Below, one piece after another: positions 23,058 to 32,557 of a DNA stretch of 64,000 bases. Every line of letters begins with the position of its first letter. The stretch's first letter is position 1. Source of the stretch: Aphrocallistes beatrix (lineage: Eukaryota > Porifera > Hexactinellida > Sceptrulophora > Aphrocallistidae). The notes beneath the pieces were generated by a model. The model did not search any database. It had not been told where the DNA came from and saw only the letters and a list, made by a program, of their open reading frames with translations. Both the position numbers and the translations under genes were made by a program. The stretch lies in contig OY725488.1 of NCBI GenBank assembly GCA_963281255.1, positions 10,203,524 to 10,267,523 of the forward strand, given 5' to 3'.

Positions 23058-23125
23058 GAGTAACTCCAGGGGCCCGCAGGGCGACTCTGCGGACACGCAG
23101 CGCAAGCAAGTGAAGCGCGCTTGTA
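23058..23125 (+). repeat. GC-rich hairpin block (interspersed family)
   Basis: GAGTAACTCCAGGGGCCCGC, then GCGACTCTGCGGACACGCAG and GAAGCGCGCTTGT. Related copies lie at 6170-6230, 9886-9921, 26925-26993, 31217-31290, 61449-61523 and 63393-63474. Fuller copies contain short perfect stems such as GCGGACACTGCGTGTCCGC and GCCCGCAGGGC. It stands out as an island of high GC in AT-rich DNA. Function unknown; it looks like one end of a mobile element. Confidence 0.75.
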
Positions 23126-23199
23126 TATGTCATGGGGAAGCTTCAAATTTGGTGGAATTTAAAATTCCCCCAGATTTGAAGTTTCCCCATGACATATAT
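23124..23199. repeat. Long near-perfect palindrome upstream of tetraspanin
   Basis: ATGTCATGGGGAAGCTTCAA on the left pairs with its complement on the right (GAAGTTTCCCCATGACAT) around the centre GGAATTTAAAATTCC, giving a stem of more than 30 bp with few mismatches. It ends about 33 bp before the tetraspanin ATG, so it could lie in the promoter or the 5' UTR. Confidence 0.85.
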
Positions 23200-23231
23200 A
23201 TATAACTCTTTATTATAAATAGTAATTCGCC

Positions 23232-24285
23232 ATGGAGCTCCTCTTCTATACCTTCAAGTTTCTCAGTTGGCTACTCAACTTCATCCTTATGATTATTGGA
23301 GGTGCCATTCTTGGTATAGGGATATATGCACTGATAGAGACGCGTAAGTAATTTCTGTCAATGCAGTATTATTAAGTAAAGCCAGGCTTGATCAATACAA
23401 TTATAATTCTCGTTTATAAACAGGTCGATTTGGAAGTGTGATAAGCTCATCTCCCATTGTCACAGAGCCTGCGCTCATGCTTATAATCCTTGGTTCTATA
23501 ATTCTTTTTCTGAGCATTCTTGGTCTGATCGGGACTCTGAGACAGATCCGCATATTTCTCTTTGTGTATGCTGTAATCATCAGTCTCATGGTATTAGCAG
23601 AGCTTGGAATGGTTGGATATTTGGTGTATAGCTTCACTCAGAATAGAGACGCATTCAATTCTGAAATTGGGAGTAGTCTATCTGTGTATATTGAGAGATA
23701 TCGAGATGACTCAGATCTGAGAGCTCTGTTGGACTTGGTCCAGACTGGGTTAGGCTGTTGTGGGATTAATGATCCAAGCGATTGGGACGATAACAGGTAT
23801 ATAAACTATTTTAATTATGTATCAACTAAATGATATTTTATAATAACAATTTTCATTTAAATTTAATCGAATTTCCAGATACTTCAACTGCATCGCACCT
23901 GGAATGGAGGCGTGTGGTGTTCCTCTTTCATGTTGTCTAAGCGAGCTGCAAATAAATACACAGTGTGGGTATCAAGTTAGAAAACCAGATCAGAGCGCAA
24001 GACTATCAAATATTAATAATATCGGCTGTATAGGGAAGTTAACTAGCTTCATGGTTGACAATGCCATCCTGCTTGGATCAGTTGTAGGTGCCTTCTTGCT
24101 GGTGCAAATATTTGCAATCACACTAGCTTTAAGTCTTGCTTCTGAGATTCCAATCGTCCGAAGGGTAAGTAGCCTTCATACAGAATAGAAATAATCTGCT
24201 ACCTCACTTTATCCTTTGTATTTTTCGTGTTTGTTTATAGAACCGGGAGGACAAGAAGAAAAAACGAGAGAGGCAATACCGTTGA
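23232..24285 (+). CDS. Tetraspanin
   Basis: Four exons (23232-23343, 23424-23796, 23879-24164, 24241-24285) with GT-AG sites and matching phases encode 271 residues, the usual tetraspanin size. Order: short cytosolic start MELLFYTFK, TM1 (about 10-34), small loop, TM2 (LMLIILGSIILFLSILGLIG), TM3 (IFLFVYAVIISLMVLAELG), large extracellular loop, TM4 (AILLGSVVGAFLLVQIFAIT), and a very basic tail (NREDKKKKRERQYR). The loop has the diagnostic CCG (GLGCCGINDPSDW), the PxSCC-type motif (VPLSCC) and further Cys residues for disulfides. Tetraspanins organise membrane protein complexes. The start is the first ATG in frame. The introns of 76-82 bp show how short introns can be in this genome. Confidence 0.93.
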
Positions 24286-24384
24286 AACATTTCATTGAGA
24301 CTCTAATTACTTAATATACTTAGTATTTATTTGCGCTGGAGAGGATTATTATATTCGTTGCAATGATCTTCCCATAGTCTACAC

Positions 24385-24530
24385 CAGAGTTGCACGCGGG
24401 CCGAAATTTGTAACCGCGGCCCGCAATTTTAAGTTAACCCGGCCCGCGGCCCGCAAGAAGCCTGCATAAATATTTTTGGCCCGCAAGAAGCCCGCATAAA
24501 TATTTTTGCCCGCTTTGTAAGTTATAAACT
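24385..24530. repeat. 3' terminus of hAT element with GCCCGCGG cluster
   Basis: The terminus CAGAGTTGCACGCGGGCC starts at 24385 and is followed by repeated CCGCGGCCCGC and GGCCCGCAAGAAGCC motifs. These look like the subterminal repeats to which hAT transposases bind. They lie directly downstream of the hAT transposase frame. Confidence 0.7.
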
Positions 24531-24563
24531 ATAAACATATTAAGTAGACTAAATATTCATGTT

Positions 24564-25940
24564 TCAAAATGTGCCTCCTGCTCGATGAGCAGCAGCTATA
24601 AATTCTAACGAATTGACATATTTTGGTGAAAGAAGCGACCTTCGTGAGGTTAATATCATTCCGGTGTGTGAAAAGTCACGTTCGGATTGCGCGGAAGTGG
24701 CCGGACAGCATAAAACATGTCGAGCCAGTTTTCCCAAGATGGGAAAGCTGTGTTGGACTGTGGCCCAATAGGTCAGGGGATTTTCTTCATCATAATCTGA
24801 TGCAACTCCACCATTGATATATATGTCATACTCTTGCTGCAAGTTGAGCGTTGTATCCCCAAAGTGCATTACAGGCTGGATTTTGTCCCTCATAGTACCA
24901 AAAAATGATTTTCCTTTTTTTTGAGGTGGTTCTTCTGTTTCTGCGTCGGTAATTAATGGGAGTGGAGATGCTGTTTCACTGCTGGTTTGTGCGAGTGTCT
25001 CAAGCCATCCAGGGAGGTTTTTCAGTAGATTTCTTTTGAACTTCCTGTCCGCTGGAGTTGAGTCAGGGAGAAAGCTGAGCGATTTGAAAGCAGGGTCAAA
25101 TATCGTAGCTATCCAGTGGAATTGTGTGATTGAGCTATATAACTTCTCGTCCAGGAGAGAATGGATATTTTGCTTCAGAGTTGCGATCTCAAGACTGTCC
25201 AGATCTTCGTGGATGGGCATAGCGGAGAGCTTATAATATGACGGGATTACAAGATTTATTGTTGGACGCGTGTTAAACTGTAGGTTCTCAAAGACACAAT
25301 TAAGCACTTCCGTCACATCTCGGATTTTCTCGTTTAGCTCTTTGTCGACAGCAGCCAGTAGAGGTAATTTAACCCTCTCAGTTAACTTCTCCGAGAGTTT
25401 GGTATAGCTCTCGTGGATGCTGTGCGCACGATGGTAAATAGAAGTCCATGGGTGGGTGTTACCTCCATGCTTAATTGAGACAGGAAGTGTTTCTTGTATT
25501 CCTGTAGCTTGCTTGACATATTTACAGAGATTTGCGACTGCGTCTTCATATTGTTTCACTTCGGGAACCTGACGCTGGGTTTCCTTGTAGGCGTCTGCGA
25601 AAACTGTGTGTATGCGATGACATATACAGTCAAGCCTGGGAGAATCTCACAATCCAGAGACCATGTTGGAGCCTTTGTCAGTAACAACAGGTGCAGAAAA
25701 GCTTATCAGGCCGTACTCCTCTGTTATTTGTTTGAAGTGTCTCAAAATATTGTCACCTGTATGGGAGTCGGTCCCGAAGTGTTCCACCGCTAAGAGACAG
25801 TGCTTCAATGTGAAATCCTTACTCACCCAAAATGCGTGCACGTCGAGGTAGCTCAATTTACGGAAATTGTCAGTCCACATATCGGTGGTGAGAGAAACTG
25901 CTGAAGAACAAATCGGTTCATGCACTGACTGGTATATCAA
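24564..25940 (-). pseudogene. hAT transposase, one in-frame stop, 5' truncated
   Basis: One continuous minus-strand frame from 25940 to 24564 is interrupted by a single TGA (about 25649-25647) after TDKGSNMVSGL. The upstream part has SLTTDMWTDNFRKLSYL with the first catalytic Asp and VVTDKGSNM with the second. The downstream part has LDCICHRIHTVF (the conserved CxxH region), then the C-terminal dimerisation block PATSAQSERDFSHTGMI and RRSLLSPKYVNSLEF. This is the layout of ZBED-type hAT transposases. The N-terminal BED finger is absent: at about 25928 the sequence changes to a mariner fragment on the other strand. The stop could be a single CGA-to-TGA change. Confidence 0.85.
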
Positions 25941-26202
25941 CCATTGTCTTCCTAAGGCATTCGATGCTTGGAGATCTCGTCCTCTAAAGAACGGGATCCG
26001 AGGTTTACTTCTTCACCATGATAACGGTTCTGTACACACAACATCAGCAACACTGGACTTTCTACTGAAAGTTCTGCCCAGTTGGTAGCTCACCTCACTA
26101 TTGCCCATATTTGGTCCCACGCGACTTCCTTCTGTTTCCAACAGTTAAAGAAAAGACTCGTGGGATAAAGTTTGACAGTCTGTGAGAAGCCCTTGGGACC
26201 CT
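25928..26202 (+). pseudogene. Decayed mariner transposase fragment
   Basis: The + strand encodes a mariner C-terminal core: GIRGLLLHHDN (second catalytic Asp) and, in another frame after indels, VPRDFLLFPTVKEKTRGIKF (third Asp region). The N-terminal half is missing. It abuts the truncated hAT element and is older than the mariner at 1046-2383. Confidence 0.75.
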
Positions 26203-26329
26203 ACTACAAGAAAAATGACAAACCTTCGATAGTTGGTTTCATCGCATCGTATGAATCTTCGCATATTTATGGACAATTCTTTGAAAAGCTCTGAAAATTT
26301 GAATAATATATGCATAATTGTTTTATGTA

Positions 26330-26808
26330 CACTGAGCGGACAAAAGTATTTCAACACTTGATTCTTTCCCATACAAATAATACTAAATCGGAGTATTTCA
26401 TGAAGGGCAATATGTTCAAATTCAAAGAGATACTAAAAATCTGATTTCAGATTCGAAATCTACACATTCGAATTAGTCATAGTTGAACATAACCAATAAA
26501 TTATCCAATTCAATGAACAATCTTATCAGCCTGAGCCACCATAGGTAATTCATTGCCATCATGTATAGTGGTCAAAATGGGTGTATGTGGCATAAAGTGG
26601 CACTGAATGATAATTACAAAAAGTTAGGAATGAATGATTAATTAGAAAAATTAACCTGTGACTAATTTGAATGCGTATTATTCGAATCTGGAATCCGATT
26701 AGCTGTATCCCATACCGTTTAGAACTAACCCTCTTCATGAATAGACCCATTTTAGTATTATTTGTATGGGAAAGAATCAAGTGTTGAAATACTTTTGTCC
26801 GCTTAGTG
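26330..26808. mobile_element. 479-bp Tc1/mariner-type MITE, copy 2
   Basis: TA flanks at 26328-26329 and 26809-26810. The ends are CACTGAGCGGACAAAAGTAT and its complement, with about 60 bp of near-perfect inverted repeat on each side. Length and interior match the copy at 11921-12399. Confidence 0.9.
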
Positions 26809-27580
26809 TATGAGAAAACCTTCAGACTGATCTTATACCTAAGATGAAGCTATTGATAGCTAGATTTGTGTAAAATCTTGATGTCAAAAGTTCCATGCTT
26901 TTCATTTTTGGTTTACTCAAAACAAGCTCGCTTCGCTTGCTTGCACTGCGTTGCTGGCGGACACTTTGTGTCAGCCTGAGGCGCCTGAGGTAACATTGAT
27001 TAATTATAGGGGAGATAACATCTCTAAAAACGTCTGTTCTACTGTCATACTCAATATCGCACAAAAAGTAACCAAATTTGTCAAATTTTAAAGTTTTGAA
27101 GCGTAATGATGACGTCATAACAGAGTGATGAGTCATTATTTTTGATGATAGTTGTATCATACATATATGAGTGATGTTAATATACACATTCTATTAAAAT
27201 TTCAGCCCTCTAGCACTTAAAATACTGAGTTATGGTCAAAAACTGAAATTTCTAATTCTAAAAAAGGTGACAATGACGTCATAATTCCATGATGATATAT
27301 GTAGATACACTAATAGTTTTAATAATAAGGATGCTCCCATTTACGTATATCTCGCAATGTTATTATGCTTTGCTACCTGTTTAGTTAAAACAATATGTTG
27401 CCTTGACTGGTCGATGTCAATAGCTACTTTGATAAAAAATAGAGAAAACAGTAACGAAATATAACATTATAAAGGTCTTACTGAGTCTATAAGCAAAAAC
27501 AGAGAAAATACGAAGTAAGATCAATGATTATAAAACACAATAAGACGATCTTTAAGATACGTATCTCCACGTTTAAGCAC
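26809..27580. other. Intergenic repeats downstream of the chimeric gene
   Basis: A reverse-oriented GC-rich block lies at 26925-26993 (CTCGCTTCGCTTGCTTGCAC). Two copies of the palindrome TGACGTCATAA (about 27110 and 27274) lie in otherwise AT-rich sequence and may mark a small duplicated unit. No gene is seen. Confidence 0.4.
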
Positions 27581-29655
27581 TCAATACAGACTGTTATTCC
27601 CGAAACAAACTCTCGAGCCATCCCTATCCCCAAAACCACTTCTCGAAGTATCCCTATCCTCAAAACCACTTCTCGAAGTATCCCTATCCCCAAAACCACT
27701 TCTCGAAGTATTCTTATCCCCAAAACCACCTCTCGAGGCATCTCTATCCCCAAAACCACTTCTCGAGGCATCTCTATCCCCAAAACCACTTCTCGAAGTA
27801 TCCCTATCCCCAAAACCACTTCTCGAGGTATCTCTACCCCCGAAACCACTTCTCGAAGTATCTCTATCCCCAAAACCACCTCTCGAGGTATCTCTATCCC
27901 CAAAACCACCTCTCGAGGTATCTCTATCCTCGAAACCACTTCTCGAAGTATCCCTATCCCCAAAACCACTTATCGAGGTATCTCTACCCCCGAAACCACT
28001 TCTCGAAGTATCTCTATCCCCAAAACCACCTCTCGAGGTATCTCTATCCCCAAAACCACTTCTCGAGGTATCTCTATCCCCGAAACCACCTCCCGACCAA
28101 TACCTACTTCCGAAACCACCTCTTGAGCCATTCCAAATTCCAAATCGTCCCCAGTCCTCCTTATCACTATCGATTCTCGATTTAATTGTTCTCTCAGGGC
28201 ATTTGTCCTCCCATTCTTCATCTCTCTTTTTAGCATCTGATTTTGTCCTCTTATCTTCAGACCTTGAAAATGATAATTATTGATCAATTCAGACACAGCT
28301 TAGACAAAGCAAACCAATATTCTGACATCTCTCAACATATGAGGTATACACAGGGGCGGTCTCAAGAATTTTCCAAATCGGAGCGAGGCGAGGCCAAAGA
28401 AAAAAAATCCGGGACCACTCCTGGGTATACGTATAAAAGGCAGCGAGAGATTAGGTAAATGACCATAATATATATCATTGAACGGGAATCATTGCACTAA
28501 TTACATACTTTTAACTCAAAAATGATATTTGATAAAAAAGTTTCGAGTATCAGTAATATATCCAAAGAATTTAAGTGATTGAATTAGAAACTTTCATGTG
28601 CAAAGTAGTCAGTATTTAATCAATTTCTTATCAATCCGTATACTGTGACCCCGGGGAATTCTAGACTTGCAGCTGAAGTCAAAACATCCTTGTGGGTCGA
28701 GTAGAGTGACGAGCAGATCAGAGTTGAATTATTAAATCGTAACTCTTTTTAATACAATTAATGATTAGGTTGAAATATTAATCTTACTCTCTTTCTTCCG
28801 TTTCCAGTTTGCGTTTCGGCTCTTCATTGTCCTCGTCTCTTTCCTTGCTGGGTGCAACTTTAGATTCTCCTTGTCTAGAAACAGAATCAAACAAGTGAAT
28901 AAAAAATTTAATTAAAAGTTTAAAGCAATTAGGAAACTGTGTTCATCACAATTGCTCAATTAACTAAAGGTTTAAAGACAATCTAGGACTTCAATCACCG
29001 AATTGAACTGATCCAGTAAAACCAGTCTAACTATACACATTTTTTATCAGTAAACCGTTCCGGAGGCTTCAGTCTTCCTATTTTAGAATGTGCTACATAC
29101 CGAGGAAATATAATACAAAGTGTGACATTTAACATAAGTACTATAGCCTAAGTCATTGACACAGACTGGAATAGACAAATACTAAATTGTTAAAACTTAC
29201 GATTTATCGCTATCACCCTGACGACACATTTTATTTATGCAATCTTTCAATTTATTCACTCTCCAAGTTAACTTCACATTAGGAATATCAATATCCATTT
29301 CTCTTTTTATTGAGTCGATTGAATCTGAAATGTCAATTTTAGGTTTTGATGTTGGATTCAATTTATTAAATAAGTTTTCCATTTCAATCTTGTGGGCTTT
29401 AATCTTTACAATTTCTTTTTCAGTTTCAGTTTTCTTCTTCTCCATTTTAGTATTCACTTCTTCCCAAATAGTATTCAATTCTTGGATTATTGCTTCTTCT
29501 TTCTTTTCGATAAGACTTCTCATTTCTTTGCTGACTCTTCTTACTTCCGACTTCTTCATTTCAATCACTTCTCTAAACGAGTTCATTTTATTCTGGAGTT
29601 TGTTACTCACTCCGAATAAACTACCAGGACCAGATCCTGGATCTGCTGTTGCCAT
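27581..29655 (-). CDS. Chimeric coiled-coil protein with GFGDRDTSR decapeptide array
   Basis: Three exons, 29655-29201, 28874-28788 and 28262-27581, joined by GTAAGT and GTAAGA donors and TTTCTAG and TTTTCAAG acceptors in matching phase, give 407 residues. Exon 1 is the NHL family A head (MATADPGSGPGSLFGVSNKL, coiled coil, then WRVNKLKDCINKMCR), but family similarity stops after MCR. Exon 2 adds a charged linker with a possible nuclear signal (EEPKRKLE). Exon 3 adds more charged sequence (DKRTKSDAKKRDEEW), the transition GSRGGFGSRYWSGGG, and 16 exact-period decapeptides of type [SG]GFGDRDTSR (27611-28090), then a short tail (VCFGNNSLY). Base differences among units fall mostly at third positions in this frame (TTT/TTC, AGA/AGG, ACC/ACT), supporting it over the other frames. 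The NHL propeller is replaced by a low-complexity FG/RG-rich tail like those of RNA-granule proteins; that role is inference. Confidence 0.8.
27611..28090 (-). repeat. Coding minisatellite, 16 x 30 bp
   Basis: Sixteen head-to-tail 30-bp units with no length variation lie inside the last exon of the chimeric gene. Units differ at one to four positions. The pattern of shared variants (for example GGT for GAT in two units, GAG for GGG in two units) suggests duplication of blocks of several units. Confidence 0.95.
28350..28430 (-). repeat. Interspersed repeat shared with 40-115
   Basis: GGCCAAAGAAAAAAAATCCG and TTTTCCAAATCGGAGCGAGG match the reverse complement of the sequence at the left edge of the window. 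It lies in intron 2 of the chimeric gene. Confidence 0.7.
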
Positions 29656-30424
29656 TATAGACTTGCTATTATTTTAATTAAAACCAGATCACAAATAATT
29701 ACAATTTATTCAATAAGAAAATAATACAATTTACTGTAATGCATATTCTATAGTCATACATCACAAAGAAATTCAATATCTTAGTGACTGCACTCCATTA
29801 TTCTTAGCTTCACATTGATATAACAGTGGATGTACTATACCATAGCTTTGCTATCTACTATATACAGAATTACTTGATCAGCTATCGATAACAAAAAGTG
29901 GATTTATTTCTGATAGAGAATGCTAGTAGTCGCTAAAGTACTTTCTTCTTGAATTATCCTATTACGAGGGAATAATGATAATATCTTGATACGTGTTATA
30001 AAACATTTAATATTGGATGCATAGCAACACCTTTAATATATTTATGAGAGTGTTTAGTAATCAAAACAAACTCATACTTGAATAGCTAAATTATTTTAAA
30101 CTCATATACGAGAAAAAATGTAAGAATTCTCTTTAGGATGGTTACTTTTCAAAATTGAATTCATAAAGTAGAGTGAAAGCATTCGTGAACCCAATTATAT
30201 AAGGCCTGAATACCAAAGTCTGAGTAGTATTTTGCTGAACTTGGATACTAAACATTCACAAATGGCAGTAGCTGGGTTGGCTAACGGAACAAATGTGTGA
30301 ACAAGATATTCTTATTCAGCAAATTTCAATTATGTCTGTTTAGTTCAATTCCACTAACATGTATTCTCATATGCATCTGTTTCACGGTCAAAATTTAATT
30401 GAATTTGAAAATATTATCTAAATA
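29656..30424. other. Intergenic upstream of the chimeric gene
   Basis: The first 180 bp are the 5' flank of the chimeric gene. The segment at about 29765-29830 (AATATCTTAGTGACTGCACT) recurs at 40705-40780 next to the truncated NHL copy 4. No other feature is supported. Confidence 0.4.
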
Positions 30425-30612
30425 CAGTCGACTCCGCTTAATAGGGCCACTGTTTAATCGGGTCAGCCGCTTAATCGGGCCACTTTTGGCAGGACCGGAA
30501 TAGCTCTCACACATAGAAGCTAATACAAAATATTTTCGGTTAATAGGGTCCTCCGCTTAATCGGGGCAAAATGTCCTCTGACCGATGTGGCCCTATTAAG
30601 CGGAGTCGACTG
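30425..30612. mobile_element. 188-bp pogo/Tigger-like MITE, complete
   Basis: TA on both sides; ends CAGTCGACTCCGCTTAATAG and its complement with about 27 bp of perfect inverted repeat. The interior again contains CCGCTTAATCGGG-type motifs. It is the best-preserved member here; other copies are at 15640, 18748-19919 and, decayed, 14515. Confidence 0.9.
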
Positions 30613-32557
30613 TAATATGTAAGTTGAGGCTTCACCTCGAATAATCATGAGTCAAGGAATGAATATAGAAAATTAATTTTAAACAAATAATTTTAAACAA
30701 ATGAAAATGAAAATAATCTAAAATTGGTATTCAAAGTTTTGTGATAAATCGTTATGAATCATTGACTGACTCCCCAATTCCAAATTGAATCGTCACTGAA
30801 TATTTGATACAATCCTTGTAAAATCTCCATCGAGAATGGTCTTGAATGCGAGCAATTTTCAGGAAATTATATAAATAGTCTTGACAACAGCCTTATCCTG
30901 GATAGATTTCTTACAAACATCTTCTTGCTTCAGTAAACCGTCACGTAGCTTGGCAACTGCTTCCCCCTCAATTATCCAGTCATTTGTCCATACTCCACCT
31001 TGTGACATGATTCATAGTGCCATATCCCTTCATCACTCCTAATACCTCTTAGCATATAAGGCAAATATGGTTTTCATATAATTAAACAAACAAATACTTT
31101 AAGATCCATTCTTCTTGAAAATGTCGAGGAATTACCGATTCGGATGATTAAATTATACTGCATTAAAAGATAAGGAGATAGAAGATTATTTAAATTATTC
31201 AAGTAATTATTATGACAAGCGCGCTTCGCTTGCTTGCGCTGCGCGGCTTGCGGACACTGCGTGTCCGCAGATTTACCCAGTGGGTGCTTGGGAATATACG
31301 TCACTTTCTTGTTTTATACTAAGTACGCTCGATTATCATTTGTCTACGGTTACATTAATGGAATCGAAACTGTAGCAGAAATTTTGTTTCGTGATAAATA
31401 TAATTTACTTCGTATTAAGTCAACTAATCCTGAATGTAAGCTCAATTTGAATACACAAAGTTCACATTGCTAAAGATTATTATACTTAAATAATCAATTC
31501 CAGTCCATGTCGTTAAAAGTTATTTTATGATCGAATTGATTGATCGTAGCATATAACACACTTTAATTGTTGTTAACAATCAAATTATAGACTCAAAATA
31601 GCAGTATTCAATCATTTATATGAAATAGAATCGTGTGAATGGCATTATAAAAGGCTGATATTTGATTGGTTCACATAAACCAATGAATTTCAATCACAAA
31701 TAGTTATTTTGATTGTATGCATAAGTCACTACGATTTTATTCCAATGTATTTGCATTATAAAATAATCGAATTTGATTGGTCAGCACATTTTGTCACCTA
31801 TCTCGGCGAGGTGTGAACATTTCGCTTAGATCTTCGAACTTAATCCTAGATTCATCATTTGACACCTACATGCCAATTTTCGTATCTCTACGACTTACCA
31901 ATTCTTCAATCAATTCGGACAAACAAACAAAAAAAAAAAAAATCCTAGAGTTTTAATATATAAGATATTTATGTTTAAGGCTTAGAAATATGAATAATAT
32001 TGACAGCTTATTGTAGTTTCGTACAATGATTTATATTGTGGGGAGCAAGGCCGGATTCGGTTAACCGGCAAACCGCCATCAATCTCCGTTAACGGTTAAG
32101 GAAATCTTAGTTCGGTTAGCCGATCTCCTTTATTTGCTAAATATTTACACTAATTTCATTGTTTTGGAGAGATTCAAGAAATTTTTTTTACAAAAAATTG
32201 ATAATACAAGAATTTCAATTCTTCTAACCATATAATAGATTTCGAGACCACTAAAATTCTTAAATAAACAAATATCAGGTTAAAGATTAATCCAAAAATC
32301 CATTATTTCAACCAGTTAATATTGACATCGGTTAACCGGTTAACCGCCCTGAAGGAAACAAAATAACCAACCCTAAAATCGGTTAACCAACCCCATCCCA
32401 GAGGAGTGAAACATATATAGTGTATATAAATGGTATAAAAAATACTAATTGCTTTAGATTCAAACCCAAGACTTTCTAAATATTCACATACTAATAACTC
32501 ATAATATATTCTCAACGAGTTAGCACAGTAAAACACTTCAGTTAATATTCCATCTGT
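30613..32557. other. Intergenic, mixed repeats
   Basis: A small minus-strand open frame at about 31011-30862 starts MSQGGVWTNDWIIEGEAVAK and then AKLRDGLLKQEDVCKKS; it looks like coding sequence but I cannot assign it, and it may be an exon relic. A reverse-oriented GC-rich block is at 31217-31290. The repeat shared with 6285-6425 is at 31825-31965. At 32045-32400 an element carries clustered GGTTAACCGG palindromes in both orientations. Confidence 0.45.

Noticed and set aside
27110-27285. Two TGACGTCATAA sites as cAMP-response elements
   Set aside because: They lie in a repeat-like AT-rich stretch downstream of a gene with no promoter context; chance or repeat origin is more likely.
27611-28090. 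Possible CRISPR array (regular 30-bp repeats)
   Set aside because: Units are contiguous without spacers and lie in a eukaryotic exon.
27487-28296. Long repetitive open frames on both strands (for example IPREVVLGIE-type and TTSRSIPIPK-type repeats)
   Set aside because: They are alternative frames of the 30-bp units. The spliced frame giving GFGDRDTSR has matching exons, phases and mainly synonymous variation, so the others are shadows.
31234-31473. 79-residue + frame beginning MRCAACGHCVSADLPSGC
   Set aside because: Its start is the GC-rich repeat block; the similar frame at 63407 confirms that it is repeat-derived.
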